Positions 28,730 through 38,394 of a DNA stretch of 64,000 nt are shown piece after piece; positions within the stretch are counted from its first letter, which is position 1, and each line of letters opens with the position of its first letter. Origin of the DNA: FEN-33 sp963768775 (lineage in GTDB: Archaea; Thermoplasmatota; Thermoplasmata; Methanomassiliicoccales; UBA472); assembly GCA_963768775.1 (NCBI GenBank), contig CAVYIY010000005.1:124001-188000 (forward strand), written 5' to 3'. Under the pieces are notes generated by a model. It saw only the letters and a list, made by a program, of their open reading frames with translations, was not told the origin of the DNA and did no database searches. The position numbers and the translations under genes are program-made.

Positions 28730-29880
28730 CCAAGATCGAGAAGATCATCGAGGACGCGGGTGCATTCGACTGCGTCGAGTGCGGGAAATGCACCAGTCTA
28801 TGTCCAGTTGCGAAGATCAACCCTAACTTCGCTCCGAGGCTCATCGTGGTCAAGGCCCAGGCAGGGATGGAATCGGAGGTCAAGGCGGACAAGGACATTT
28901 GGTCTTGCATCACGTGCGAGATCTGCAATGACATGTGCCCATACGAAGTGGACTTCTCTGGCTTCATCCAAAGGATGAGAGGAGAGGCTGTTGATATGGG
29001 CAATAGTCCGGTCTGTTCTGAGGCTGGTGCGGTTCATACCATGCAACGCCTGACCGGCAAAGGGCAGAAACAAAATCGATTGCTCTGGTTGACCGACGAC
29101 CTGAAAGTAAAGGAGAAGGGCGACGTCTACTTCTTCACTGGCTGCGCCTACCAATTGGGAGTTTTGTTCAAAGACAAGGCGGAGGAGCTCAAAAGGGTCC
29201 CGGCAAGCGTCGTAAAGATACTTAACGCTGCGGGAATCGAGCCAGTGGTGAGCAACGAAGAGGTCTGCTGCGGTCATGATCTGATCTGGTCGGGTAACGA
29301 GGCAGTATACGAAGAGCTGATGAACAAGAACATCGCGACAATAAAGGCCACCGGGGCAAAGACCGTGGTGTTCTCCTGCGCCGAAGGCTACAGGACATTC
29401 AGCATCGATTATCAAGATTTCCTAGGGGATCTGGACTTCGAGGTCAAGCACATCTCGGAATACCTGCTCGACCTTATTAAGGAAGGAAAACTGGAGTTCA
29501 AGGATTCCAAAGCGAAAGTGACTTATCACGATTCCTGCAGACTTGGTAGGCACATGGGGGTTTATGAACAACCCCGCGAAATACTTAAGGCGATGAATGT
29601 AGAGCTAGTAGAGATGCCGAGTATCAAGGAGAAGGCGATATGCTGCGGCGTCAACGCCTTTGCGAATTGCAGCGAAGTCTCCAGGAAAATGCAAATGGAC
29701 AGGTTATTGGAGGCAAAGGGAACCAACACAAGCGCAATGTTGACCTTCTGTCCAAAATGCCTTATTCACTACAATTGCTTACTAACAATGGAGAAGAAAC
29801 CAAAGGAATTCGAGAATGTTGAGATCAATGTAAGAGATTTCAGCAATTTTATTGCGGAGAATTTGAAGGGAGGCAAATAG
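28726..29880 (+). CDS. hdrD: HdrD-type (HdrC+HdrB) subunit with an altered first CCG domain
   Basis: Carries the disulfide-reducing half of Hdr in one chain of 384 residues. Two [4Fe-4S] motifs (CVECGKCTSLCP, CITCEICNDMCP) correspond to HdrC, followed by two CCG domains of HdrB. The second domain is complete (DSCRLGRH, CCGVNAF, CPKC). In the first domain CCGHDLIW is followed by SCAEGYRTF where CPEC is expected and is present in the paralogue at 19131, so one cluster ligand is lost. Start is GTG 28726, overlapping the MvhD stop. The TAG stop abuts the next ATG. Confidence 0.9.
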   Translation: MTKIEKIIEDAGAFDCVECGKCTSLCPVAKINPNFAPRLIVVKAQAGMESEVKADKDIWSCITCEICNDMCPYEVDFSGFIQRMRGEAVDMGNSPVCSEAGAVHTMQRLTGKGQKQNRLLWLTDDLKVKEKGDVYFFTGCAYQLGVLFKDKAEELKRVPASVVKILNAAGIEPVVSNEEVCCGHDLIWSGNEAVYEELMNKNIATIKATGAKTVVFSCAEGYRTFSIDYQDFLGDLDFEVKHISEYLLDLIKEGKLEFKDSKAKVTYHDSCRLGRHMGVYEQPREILKAMNVELVEMPSIKEKAICCGVNAFANCSEVSRKMQMDRLLEAKGTNTSAMLTFCPKCLIHYNCLLTMEKKPKEFENVEINVRDFSNFIAENLKGGK

Positions 29881-31194
29881 ATGGAAACAACGGAGAGCTC
29901 AGTACTTGTGATCGGTGGGGGTGTCGCGGGCATTCAGGCTTCCTTAGACCTTGCCGATAAAGGAGTGATCGTGCAATTGGTGGAGAAGGAACCAAGCATT
30001 GGCGGAAGAATGGCCCAGCTGGACAAGACCTTCCCGACCAACGACTGCTCGATTTGCATCCTGGCACCTAAGATGGCCGATTGTTTCGGACATCCGAACA
30101 TCAATGTCTGGACAATGTCAGAGGTTATCGGGCTTGAGGGGGAGAGGGGCAACTTTAAGGTGAAGGTGCGGAAGAAGGCCAGATACGTGGATGAGAACAA
30201 GTGCACCGGCTGCGGAGAGTGTCTAGAGAAGTGCCCCACAAAGGAACTGCCCAACACCTGGGAGCAGAAGCTGACAACTCGGCGGGCCATTTACATGCAA
30301 TTCATGCAGGCGGTCCCAAGGGTCGCGATCATCGACCCGGAGAATTGCCGGTTCTTGCTAGAGGGCAAGTGCGGGGTCTGCAAGAAGGTCTGCAAGCGTG
30401 AGGCCATCGATTACGAGATGAAGGATGTCGAGATGGAGTTCAACGTTGCAGCGGTTGTGGTGGCAACGGGTTTTGATGTCTGGGACCCGACCCCTTCAAC
30501 GGAATACGGTTATGGGAAGTATCCGAATGTTTTCACTGCCATGGAGTATGAGAGGACCATCAACGCCGCCGGTCCGACCCACGGGCACATCCAAAGGAGG
30601 TCTGATGGGCACGAGCCGACGACCATGGCCTATATCCAGTGCGTTGGATCCCGCAACCTGAAGACCGGCCATCCCTATTGCTGCTCCGTCTGCTGCATGC
30701 ATGCCACGAAGGAATCCATGTTGGCCAGGGAGCACATCGAGGGGATCAAGAGCACTATTTTCTACAAGGACATGCGAGCCTGCGCCAAAGGATTCAACGA
30801 ATATGTGGAGAGGAACAAAAAAGACTACGGTGTGGAGTACATCAATTCCGATGCCACTGTCCAGAGCCAGACTGAGAGCGGCAATCCCATCGTGTCATTC
30901 GACATTGCGGGGAAGTCTCAGCAAAGAGAGTTCGACATGGTGGTCCTGGCTACGACGTTGGTGCCGGCGAAGGGCAACGTGGAGCTGGCGAAGAAGTTGG
31001 GCATCGAGCTGGACGAGTTCCAGTTCTTCAAGGCGCTAGATCACACCCTCGAACCGATCAGCTCCTCCCGGCCGGGCGTCTACTTAGCTGGATACTGCGC
31101 CGGTCCAATGGATATCCCAGAATCTGTGGCCATGGGATCTGCGGCGGCCGCCAAGGCGATGGAAGCCTTGGTCCAAAGGAAGGTGTTCGCATGA
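29881..31194 (+). CDS. Stand-alone N-terminal flavin module of long HdrA (437 aa)
   Basis: Equals the first 440 residues of the long HdrA paralogues but is encoded separately. It has the FAD/NAD fold VLVIGGGVAGIQASLDLADK, the DCSICILAPKM motif, an inserted ferredoxin (CTGCGECLEKCP and CGVCKKVCK), a GSRNLKTGHPYCCSVCC motif and a closing GVYLAGYCAGPMDIPESVA. It ends 4 bp into the next gene (ATGA). It probably assembles with the following HdrA half to rebuild the long form (inference). Confidence 0.9.
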   Translation: METTESSVLVIGGGVAGIQASLDLADKGVIVQLVEKEPSIGGRMAQLDKTFPTNDCSICILAPKMADCFGHPNINVWTMSEVIGLEGERGNFKVKVRKKARYVDENKCTGCGECLEKCPTKELPNTWEQKLTTRRAIYMQFMQAVPRVAIIDPENCRFLLEGKCGVCKKVCKREAIDYEMKDVEMEFNVAAVVVATGFDVWDPTPSTEYGYGKYPNVFTAMEYERTINAAGPTHGHIQRRSDGHEPTTMAYIQCVGSRNLKTGHPYCCSVCCMHATKESMLAREHIEGIKSTIFYKDMRACAKGFNEYVERNKKDYGVEYINSDATVQSQTESGNPIVSFDIAGKSQQREFDMVVLATTLVPAKGNVELAKKLGIELDEFQFFKALDHTLEPISSSRPGVYLAGYCAGPMDIPESVAMGSAAAAKAMEALVQRKVFA

Positions 31195-33050
31195 GTGACA
31201 AAAAGAAGGAAATGAGCGACGATGAGAAGAGAATCGGAGTGTTCATTTGTCATTGCGGATCGAACATAGCTGGCTTCGTCGACGTGCCAGCCGTGACGGA
31301 ATATGTCAAGACCCTGCCCGATGTGGTTTTCGCGACCCGGAACCTCTATACCTGTGCAGACGACGGTCTGACCTCGATAAGGGAATCGATCAAGGAGCAT
31401 AATCTGAACCGGGTGGTGGTTGCGGCATGCACTCCAAGAACTCACGCCCCCTTGTTCCAGAGAACCTGCCAGGAAGCGGGATTGAATAAATACCTGTTCA
31501 CCTTCGTGAACATCAGGGATCAATGTTCCTGGGTCCACATGAAGGAGAAGGAGAAGGCCACCGAGAAGGCCAAAGACCTATTGCGCATGGGCGTCGCCAG
31601 GGCCAGGCTGCTGCAGCCCCAGGAGGAGGTCAAGGTGGGAGTGACGCCAGCGGCAGTTGTAATCGGAGGCGGTGTCGCGGGAATGTCAGCAGCCCTATCC
31701 ATTGCTGATCAAGGCTTCCCGGTGCGCTTAGTGGAGAAGGAGAGCGAATTGGGCGGCTTCGTGCGCAACCTGAGCTCCATCTATCAGGAAAGGCAGGACG
31801 CGGGGGCGGTATTGAAGACCATCATCGATCGGGTAAGGGGCAACCCCAACATCGAGCTATTCCTCAACTCCGAGGTCATATCCGCGGACGGGTTCATCGG
31901 CAACTACGATATCATCATAGACACCAAAGGTCAAGAACGGAAAGACAAAGTGGGTGTCATCGTTTTGGCCACAGGGACGAGGGAGTATATTCCCAAAGGC
32001 CTCTATAGTTATGGGGAAAGTCCGAATATCGTCACCCTAACCGAGTTCGAGAGGTTGGTGAAGGCGAAGAAATTGCCGAAGATGAGCAGCATCGCCTTCA
32101 TCCAGTGCGTCGGCTCCAGGGGGCAGGACAAGACCTATTGTTCTAGGATCTGCTGCAATATCTCCTTGAAGAACGCCATGAACCTGGCCGAGAATTACAA
32201 GAATATTCTGGGTCTGGTAGAGACCGGTGCCGTGACCGAAGCAGCTGCGCCCAAGGAGGCGCCAGCTGAGGGAGGAGAACGGAGGCGTGGTCGCAGAGGA
32301 AGGAGAGGCGGTGCCGAGGAAGGCGAGGAAGAAGCCTCGGCAGGATCGAAGCTAGAGGTGGTGATTTTCAACCGGGATATCATGGCCTACGGAATAGAGC
32401 ATGAGCTCATGTACAACAAGGCCAGGGAGAAGAAGGTCCGTTTGGTGCGGTACACTCCCAAGAACCTTCCCAAGGTGAGCGTGGAGGGCGGAAAGCTGGT
32501 GATCGATTACTGGCACGACACCCTGCAAATGCAGCGGAAGATGAACCCGGACATGATTGTCCTCGCCACGCCGGTGACGTCGCAAGCTGACGCAAAGGAT
32601 CTCTCAATGATGCTCAAGGTCCCCCTAGGCCAAGACGGATTCTTCCTGGAGGCGCACATCAAGCTCAGGCCGGTTGATTTCGCCACAGATGGAATATATG
32701 TTTGCGGGACCTGCAAAGGACCAGCGGACATACCGGAGGCGGTATCCCAGGGTACTGCCGCGGCTTCCAGGGCGTCGATTCCATTGGCGCGGGGCTTCGT
32801 GCAGCCGGAGGCGTTGAGCGCGTTCATAGACAGCGACGTGTGCAGCGGCTGTGGAACCTGCATCGAGGTATGTCCGTTCAGCGCCATCAGGAAGAACGAG
32901 GAGGGGAAGGCCGAGGTCACGATAGCTGCCTGCAAGGGCTGCGGCAACTGCGGAGCCACCTGCCCCGAGAATGCCATCTTCATGAACAATTATTCGGACG
33001 AGCAGCTGCTTGCTGAGGCCAAGGCCGCTCTGCAGGAGGCGAAGGGATGA
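31191..33050 (+). CDS. hdrA: HdrA (619 aa) lacking the N-terminal flavin module, with a low-complexity insert
   Basis: Corresponds to residues 440-1005 of the long HdrA forms. It begins with the cysteine domain (GVFICHCGSNIAGFVDVPAV), then VVIGGGVAGMSAALSIADQG, YCSRICC, and two C-terminal [4Fe-4S] motifs (CSGCGTCIEVCP, CKGCGNCGATCP). Residues about 344-387 are an insert rich in Ala, Glu, Gly and Arg (GGERRRGRRGRRGGAEEGEE) that no paralogue here has; it lies between the YCSRICC motif and DIMAYGIEHEL. The insert is in frame and codon use looks normal. It may be a flexible surface loop. Confidence 0.9.
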   Translation: MSDKKKEMSDDEKRIGVFICHCGSNIAGFVDVPAVTEYVKTLPDVVFATRNLYTCADDGLTSIRESIKEHNLNRVVVAACTPRTHAPLFQRTCQEAGLNKYLFTFVNIRDQCSWVHMKEKEKATEKAKDLLRMGVARARLLQPQEEVKVGVTPAAVVIGGGVAGMSAALSIADQGFPVRLVEKESELGGFVRNLSSIYQERQDAGAVLKTIIDRVRGNPNIELFLNSEVISADGFIGNYDIIIDTKGQERKDKVGVIVLATGTREYIPKGLYSYGESPNIVTLTEFERLVKAKKLPKMSSIAFIQCVGSRGQDKTYCSRICCNISLKNAMNLAENYKNILGLVETGAVTEAAAPKEAPAEGGERRRGRRGRRGGAEEGEEEASAGSKLEVVIFNRDIMAYGIEHELMYNKAREKKVRLVRYTPKNLPKVSVEGGKLVIDYWHDTLQMQRKMNPDMIVLATPVTSQADAKDLSMMLKVPLGQDGFFLEAHIKLRPVDFATDGIYVCGTCKGPADIPEAVSQGTAAASRASIPLARGFVQPEALSAFIDSDVCSGCGTCIEVCPFSAIRKNEEGKAEVTIAACKGCGNCGATCPENAIFMNNYSDEQLLAEAKAALQEAKG

Positions 33051-33817
33051 GCGACTTCGAACCAAAGATCGTCGTCTTCCTATGCAACTGGTGCTCCTAC
33101 GCCGGGGCAGACCTGGCCGGAGTGAGCAGATACCAGTACCCCACCAACATCCGGGCAGTCAGGGTCATGTGCAGCACCCGGATCAGTGCGCACATCGTCC
33201 TGGAGCTCTTCAAGGAGGGTGCGGACGGCGTGATGGTCAGCGGCTGTCACATCGGGGACTGCCACTACATCAACGGAAACCTGTTCACCGAGAGAAGGGT
33301 CAAGCTGGCGGAGAACTTGCTTGAGCTCGCTGGGGTCGAACCAGAAAGGCTGAGGCTGGAATGGGTGTCCGCGGCAGAGGGCGAGAAGTACTCCCAAGTG
33401 ATCACCTCGTTCGTCAAGAAGATCAAGGAGCTGGGCCCGACGCCGGTATCGAAGGACGCGAAGCTGAAGACCAGAATGGCCGCGGCGGTAGATGCGGCCA
33501 GATACTTCAGGTTGAAGACTCTGACCAGCAAAGAGGTCAAGCTCACTGGCGCGGGGAACGTGTATGAGGAAGTAGTCGATCCGAAGAAATACAACCTGAT
33601 GATCGAGAGGGCGATAGAGGATGAGTACAAGAAGAGCCTCATTCTTACATTGAGCTATCACGAGGCCCGTTCAGTGAAGGAATTGGCGAAGGAGATCGGC
33701 GAGCCGACCGACCGAACGTTGGACCATATCGTGACGCTGCGGGCCATGAACATGCTCGCCCTGGATCACATAGAAGGAACGACGCCAAAGTATAGGGCGA
33801 TAGCTGGAGGTGCTTGA
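33047..33817 (+). CDS. mvhD: MvhD with C-terminal winged-helix-like domain
   Basis: Residues 1-140 are an MvhD domain (LCNWCSYAGADLAG, VMCSTR, GCHIGDCHYI). Residues about 150-256 match the extra domain of the gene at 2820-3596, with ARSVKELAKEIGEPTDRTLD as a likely helix-turn-helix and a common ending TPKYRAIAxGG. Total 256 residues. Both starts and stops overlap the neighbours or lie within 2 nt. The pair shows that the fusion is stable, not an artefact. Confidence 0.9.
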   Translation: MSDFEPKIVVFLCNWCSYAGADLAGVSRYQYPTNIRAVRVMCSTRISAHIVLELFKEGADGVMVSGCHIGDCHYINGNLFTERRVKLAENLLELAGVEPERLRLEWVSAAEGEKYSQVITSFVKKIKELGPTPVSKDAKLKTRMAAAVDAARYFRLKTLTSKEVKLTGAGNVYEEVVDPKKYNLMIERAIEDEYKKSLILTLSYHEARSVKELAKEIGEPTDRTLDHIVTLRAMNMLALDHIEGTTPKYRAIAGGA

Positions 33818-33818
33818 A

Positions 33819-36800
33819 ATGACAGAAAAGATTGGCGCTGTAATGGTGGTCGGCGGGGGTATCTCTGGCGTCCAGACCGCGTTGGACCTGGCCGACTCGG
33901 GCTTCAAGGTCTATCTACTGGAGAAAAGGGCCAGCATCGGGGGCACGATGGCCCAGCTGGACAAGACCTTCCCGACCAACGACTGCTCCATGTGCATCAT
34001 GGCGCCGAAGTTGGTGGCGGTGGGAAGGCACCAAAATGTCGATCTTATCACGAGCGCGGAGATCGAGGACATCAAGGGCGGCCCTGGCAACTTCACGGTG
34101 AAGGTCAAAAGGAACACCTTGAGGGTGAACGATGAGAAGTGCACTGGCTGCGGGCAATGCGCTATAAAGTGCCCAGTGGAGACCTATGATGAGTACAACC
34201 AAGGGATGAAGAAGCGAAAGGCCATCTTCGTGGCGTATCCGCAAGCCGTCCCCCTGATATTCAGCATCGACAAGGATGTCTGCATCGGATGCGGCATCTG
34301 CGCCGAGGAATGCGTCGCCAAGGCGGTCGAATACGAATTGAAGGATGAGGTCATCGAGCTCAATGTCGGTTCCGTCATCCTCTGCCCGGGCTTCGAGGAA
34401 TTCGATGCCAGGCTGAAGAAGGAATACGGATACGGCGAGTTCAAGAACGTCGTCACCAGCCTCGAGTTCGAGAGGATACTGCAGCGCCACCGGCCCGTAC
34501 CAGGGACACGTGGTCAGGCCGTCCGACCAGCGAGACCCCCAAGAAGGTCGCTTTCATCCAGTGCGTCGGTTCCAGGGACGAGAAGGTCGGCAACCCCTAC
34601 TGCTCGTCCGTTTGCTGCATGTACGCCATGAAGCAGGCCATCATCGCCGGAGAGCACACCGCGGGACTGAAGCCGACCATCTTCTTCATGGACGTCAGGG
34701 CCTTCGGCAAGGAGTTCGAGGACTACCGCGGCCCGGGCCGAGAAGGAATACGGTATCAAGATGTACCGCGGGACCAGGGTGGCCTCGGTCGAGGAGGACC
34801 CCGAGACCAAGAACCTGATCCTGCGCTACAGCAACGGCGAGAGACGTAGCAGCCGAGGAGTTCGACCTGGTCGTCCTCTCGGTCGGATTCGAGCCGCCGG
34901 CTGACGGCCAAGAGCATGCCGAGCAAGGATCGGCATCAAGCTGAACCAGTACGGATTCTGCCAGACCGGATGTCTACTCGCCGTTGGAGACCTCCAGGAA
35001 GGGAGTATTCGTCAGCGGTGCGTTCACCGCCCCGAAGGACATCCCGACCACCGTGGCGGAAGCATCCGGGGCGGCGTGCGAAGGCTGGCGGCGTTGGTCT
35101 TCGAGAACCGGTCAGGAATCGACACGGTCGTCAAAGGAGTCGTTCCGGAGACCGATGTCAACGGACAGGAGCCCAGGATCGGCGTCTTCGTCTGCGACTG
35201 CGGCATCAACATCCGCGGAACCGTCGATGTGCCAGTCGGTCGTCGAGTACGCCAAGACCCTGCCCGAACGTCGTCTATGCGGAGGAGAACAAGTACACCT
35301 GCTCCGCCGATTCTCAGGAGAAGATCAAGGATGCTGATCAAGGAGCACAAGCTGAACCGGGTGGTGGTCGCGTCCTGCACGCCCCGTACCCACGAGCCAT
35401 TGTTCCAGAGCACCATCAGGGAGGCCGGGACTGAACCCGTTCCTGTTCGAGATGGCCAACATCCGTGACCAGTGCTCTTGGATCCACATGCATGAGCCGG
35501 AGAAGGCGACCAAGAAGTCGAAGGACCTGGTGAGGATGGCCGTCGCCAAGTCCAGGTTCCTGGAGCCGTTGTCCAAGTCGAAGCTCGGCGTCACCCACTC
35601 CGCCGTCGTCGTCGGCGGCGGACTGGCCGGAATGACCGCGGCGCTGGACATCGCTGACCAGGGATTCAAGGTCGACATCATCGAGAGGACCGGAGAACTG
35701 GGCGGCAAGCGATGAACAAGCTGCATCACGCACGAGGGCGGACCGCAAGCCCGAAGGAGTTCATGAACGAGCTCATCGAGCAAGGTCCAGGACTAACAAG
35801 AACATCACCGTGCACCTGAACACCGAGGTCAAGGACGTGACCGGATTCGTCGGCAACTTCAAGGTGAAGATCGACCGACGGCGAGATCGAGACCGGCGCC
35901 ATCGTCGTGGCCATCGGCGCCAAGGAGTACAAGCCCAAGGAGTACCTGTACGGCCAGGACAAGAAGGTCGTCACCCAGACTCGAGCTGGAGGAGAAACTG
36001 GCACGAAGGGCACGCTGCACGCCAAGAAGGTCGCCATGATCCAGTGCGTCGGCTCCAGGAACAAGGAGGCCCCCTACTGCAGCCGGGTCTGCTGCTCCAA
36101 GGCGGTCAAGAACGCCATCGAGATCAAGAAGAAGGACCCCACGACCGAGGTCTACATCCTGCACAAGGACATCAGGACCTACGGGTTCCGGGAGGCCCTG
36201 TACAAGGAGGCCGGCGAGCTCGGCGTCAAGTTCGTCAGGTTCCCGGAGGACAAGGACCCAGTGGTGAGCAAGGACGGCGAGATCTGAAGTCGTCGCCGAC
36301 GACACGATCCTCGGCGCGCCGCTCGAGCTCACGCCGGACATGCTCGTCCTGAGCGCCGGCATCAGGCCCAACGACGGACAACGAGGAGCTGGCCAAGATG
36401 CTGAAGGTGCCGCTGAGCAAGGACAGGTACTTCCTCGAGGCGCACATGAAGCTGAGGCCGGTCGACTTCGCCACCAACGGCATATACCTGGCCGGACTGG
36501 CCCACTGGCCGAAGTTCATCGATGAGACCATCGCACAGGCATCCGGAGCGGCCGCCAGGGCAATGACCATCATCTCGAAGCAGTTCCTGGAGACCCAGGG
36601 CATCATCGCGGCGGTGAACGAGATGGTCTGCAACGGCTGCGGCATATGCGAGCCGGTCTGCGAGTACAAGGCGATCACCATCGTGGCGGACCCGAAGCAA
36701 CCCGGAGAAGCTGAAGGCCGTCGTCAACGAAGGACTGTGCATGGGTTGCGGCACCTGCGTGGCCGCCTGCCCGTCCGGTGCCATGGAGCAGAAGGGCTTC

Positions 36801-36857
36801 AAGAACAACCAGATCATCGCACAGATCGACGCCGCTCTCGTCGGAGGTGGAAAGTAA
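33819..36857 (+). CDS. hdrA: Long HdrA-like flavoprotein, heavily frameshifted
   Basis: Intact up to about 34480 (GGGISGVQTALDLADSG, CTGCGQCAIKCP, CIGCGICAEECV), then broken by at least fourteen mostly +1 shifts, for example near 34485, 34531, 34735, 34970, 35240, 35268, 35332 and 35708. Every piece of a full HdrA can still be read in order: EHTAGLKPTIFFMDVRAFG, CDCGINIRGTVDVP, SAVVVGGGLAGMTAALDIA, YCSRVCC, CNGCGICEPVCE and CGTCVAACP. No residue-level decay is seen between shifts, which argues for sequence errors. ATG 33819 has GGAGGTG upstream. The TAA overlaps the next ATG (TAATG). Confidence 0.85.
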
Positions 36858-37320
36858 TGTCCAAGACCAAGTTCACGCCAAACGCAGGCCAAGCCGGCCG
36901 AGACGGGCGAGTTGGAACCGAAGCTCGTGGTCTTCTGCTGCAACTGGTGCTCCTACGCCGGGGCCGACCTGGCCGGAGTGTCGCAGACTGCAGATGCCGA
37001 CCAACTTCCGGGTCATCAGGACCATGTGCTCGGCCAGGGTCGACCCGGAGTTCGTCCTCCGGGCCTTCGCCAAGGGCGCCGACGGCGTCCTGGTGCTGGG
37101 CTGCCACCCGGCCGACTGTCACTACATCGGTGGCAACTACCGGACCAGGCAGGAGGATCGCCCTGCTCAGGGTGCTGCTGGAGCAGTACGGATTCAACCC
37201 GGACCGGCTGAAGCTGGAGTGGGTTTCCGCATCCGAGGGGGCGAAGTTCCAGAAGACGATCAAGGAGTTCAACGAGACTGATCAGGGAGCTAGGCCCGAA
37301 CCCGATCAACGACGGAGTAA
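36857..37320 (+). CDS. mvhD: MvhD-type subunit next to hydrogenase genes, frameshifted
   Basis: MvhD of about 150 residues with an N-terminal extension (MSKTKFTPNA...). CCNWCSYAGADLAGVSQ, RTMCSARVDPEFVLRAF, GCHPADCHYIGGNYR and EWVSASEGAKFQ are all present, joined across +1 shifts near 36888, 36987, 37155 and 37276. The end is ELGPNPIN followed by a TAA near 37320 after a further shift. Its place directly before mvhG suggests that this is the MvhD that receives electrons from the hydrogenase. Confidence 0.85.
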
Positions 37321-37347
37321 GTCTAATCCAGGCAAGGATGGAACGAA

Positions 37348-38391
37348 ATGGCAAAGATCAAGATTGCGCAATATTGGGGAGCCGGATGCGGAGGCTGCGA
37401 TGTCGCACTCCTGGACATCGACGAGAAGATCCTCGGAGTGGCAGAGATCGCGGACATCGCGTTCTGGCCGATCGCCGTGGACACGAAGATAAAGGACGTC
37501 GAGGCGATGCCCGACGGGTACATCACCGCCACCTTGTACAACGGGGCGATCAGGAACAGCGAGAACGAGCACATGGCCAAGCTGCTCAGGCAGAAGTCGG
37601 TGCTCATCGTCTCCTTCGGTTCCTGCGCCTGCTTCGGAGGAATACCGGGACTGGCCAACGTGACCAACGCGAAGGACATCCTGGACTACGTCTACACGAA
37701 GACGTTCTCCTCGGACCAGAAGAATGCCGCGTGAACGTGTCATCCCGCAGACGCATCACCCACACCAAGGAGGGAGACCTCGAGCTGCCGGTCCTGTACG
37801 ACACCGTCCTGACGCTGGACCAGGTAATCGACGTCGACTACTACATGCCTGGATGCCCGCCGACCACCAACCTGATCAACGAGTTCCTGGGCATCGTCGA
37901 GAAGCACGTCAAGGAAGGCGCGCCGCTCCCGCCGAAGGGATCGGTCATCGCTTCCCAGAAGACCCTGTGCGACGAGTGCAGCAGGAAGAAGGACGGTCAA
38001 GAGCGTCGACAAGATCTACCTGCCGTTCGAGATCGACATCGATCCCGAGAAGTGCATGCTGGAGCAGGGAGTCATCTGCCTCGGACCGTCCACCAGGGCG
38101 GGCTGCGGCGCCAAGTGCCTCGAAGGCCAACCAGCCGTGCCGTGGATGCATGGGACCGACCGCCGAGGTCATGGACCAGGGCGGCTAGCATGCTGAGCGC
38201 TCTGGCATCGATCTTCAAGATCGGGGACAAGGAGGCGCAGCTGAACGAGGACGACATCCTCGAGATGATGTCGCAGGTCAAGGACCCGCTGGGAACGTTC
38301 TATGCCTTCACCATGCCCAAGTCGATCATCAAGAGGATCGTCAAGGAGAAAGGGAAGAAGAAGCAGGCAGAGGCAAAGACAGGAGGCCTAA
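37348..38391 (+). CDS. mvhG: F420-non-reducing hydrogenase small subunit MvhG, frameshifted
   Basis: Iron-sulfur small subunit of a group 3c [NiFe] hydrogenase that passes electrons from H2 to MvhD. GAGCGGCDVALLDIDEKI, SFGSCACFGGIPG, YYMPGCPPTTNLINEF and an AGCGAKCLEANQPCRGCMG stretch supply the cluster ligands. ATG 37348 has GGATGGA upstream. Frame breaks occur near 37735, 37995, 38116 and 38183. The reading goes on through MLSALASIFKIGDKEAQLNE to a TAA just before mvhA. The TAG at about 38186 is out of the corrected frame and is not a genuine stop. Confidence 0.88.
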
Positions 38392-38394
38392 TAC

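Noticed and set aside
38183..38190. In-frame TAG in mvhG read as pyrrolysine
   Set aside because: Some Thermoplasmatota decode TAG as pyrrolysine, but the sequence after this TAG in the same frame is not hydrogenase. The conserved continuation is in another frame, so a base insertion explains it.
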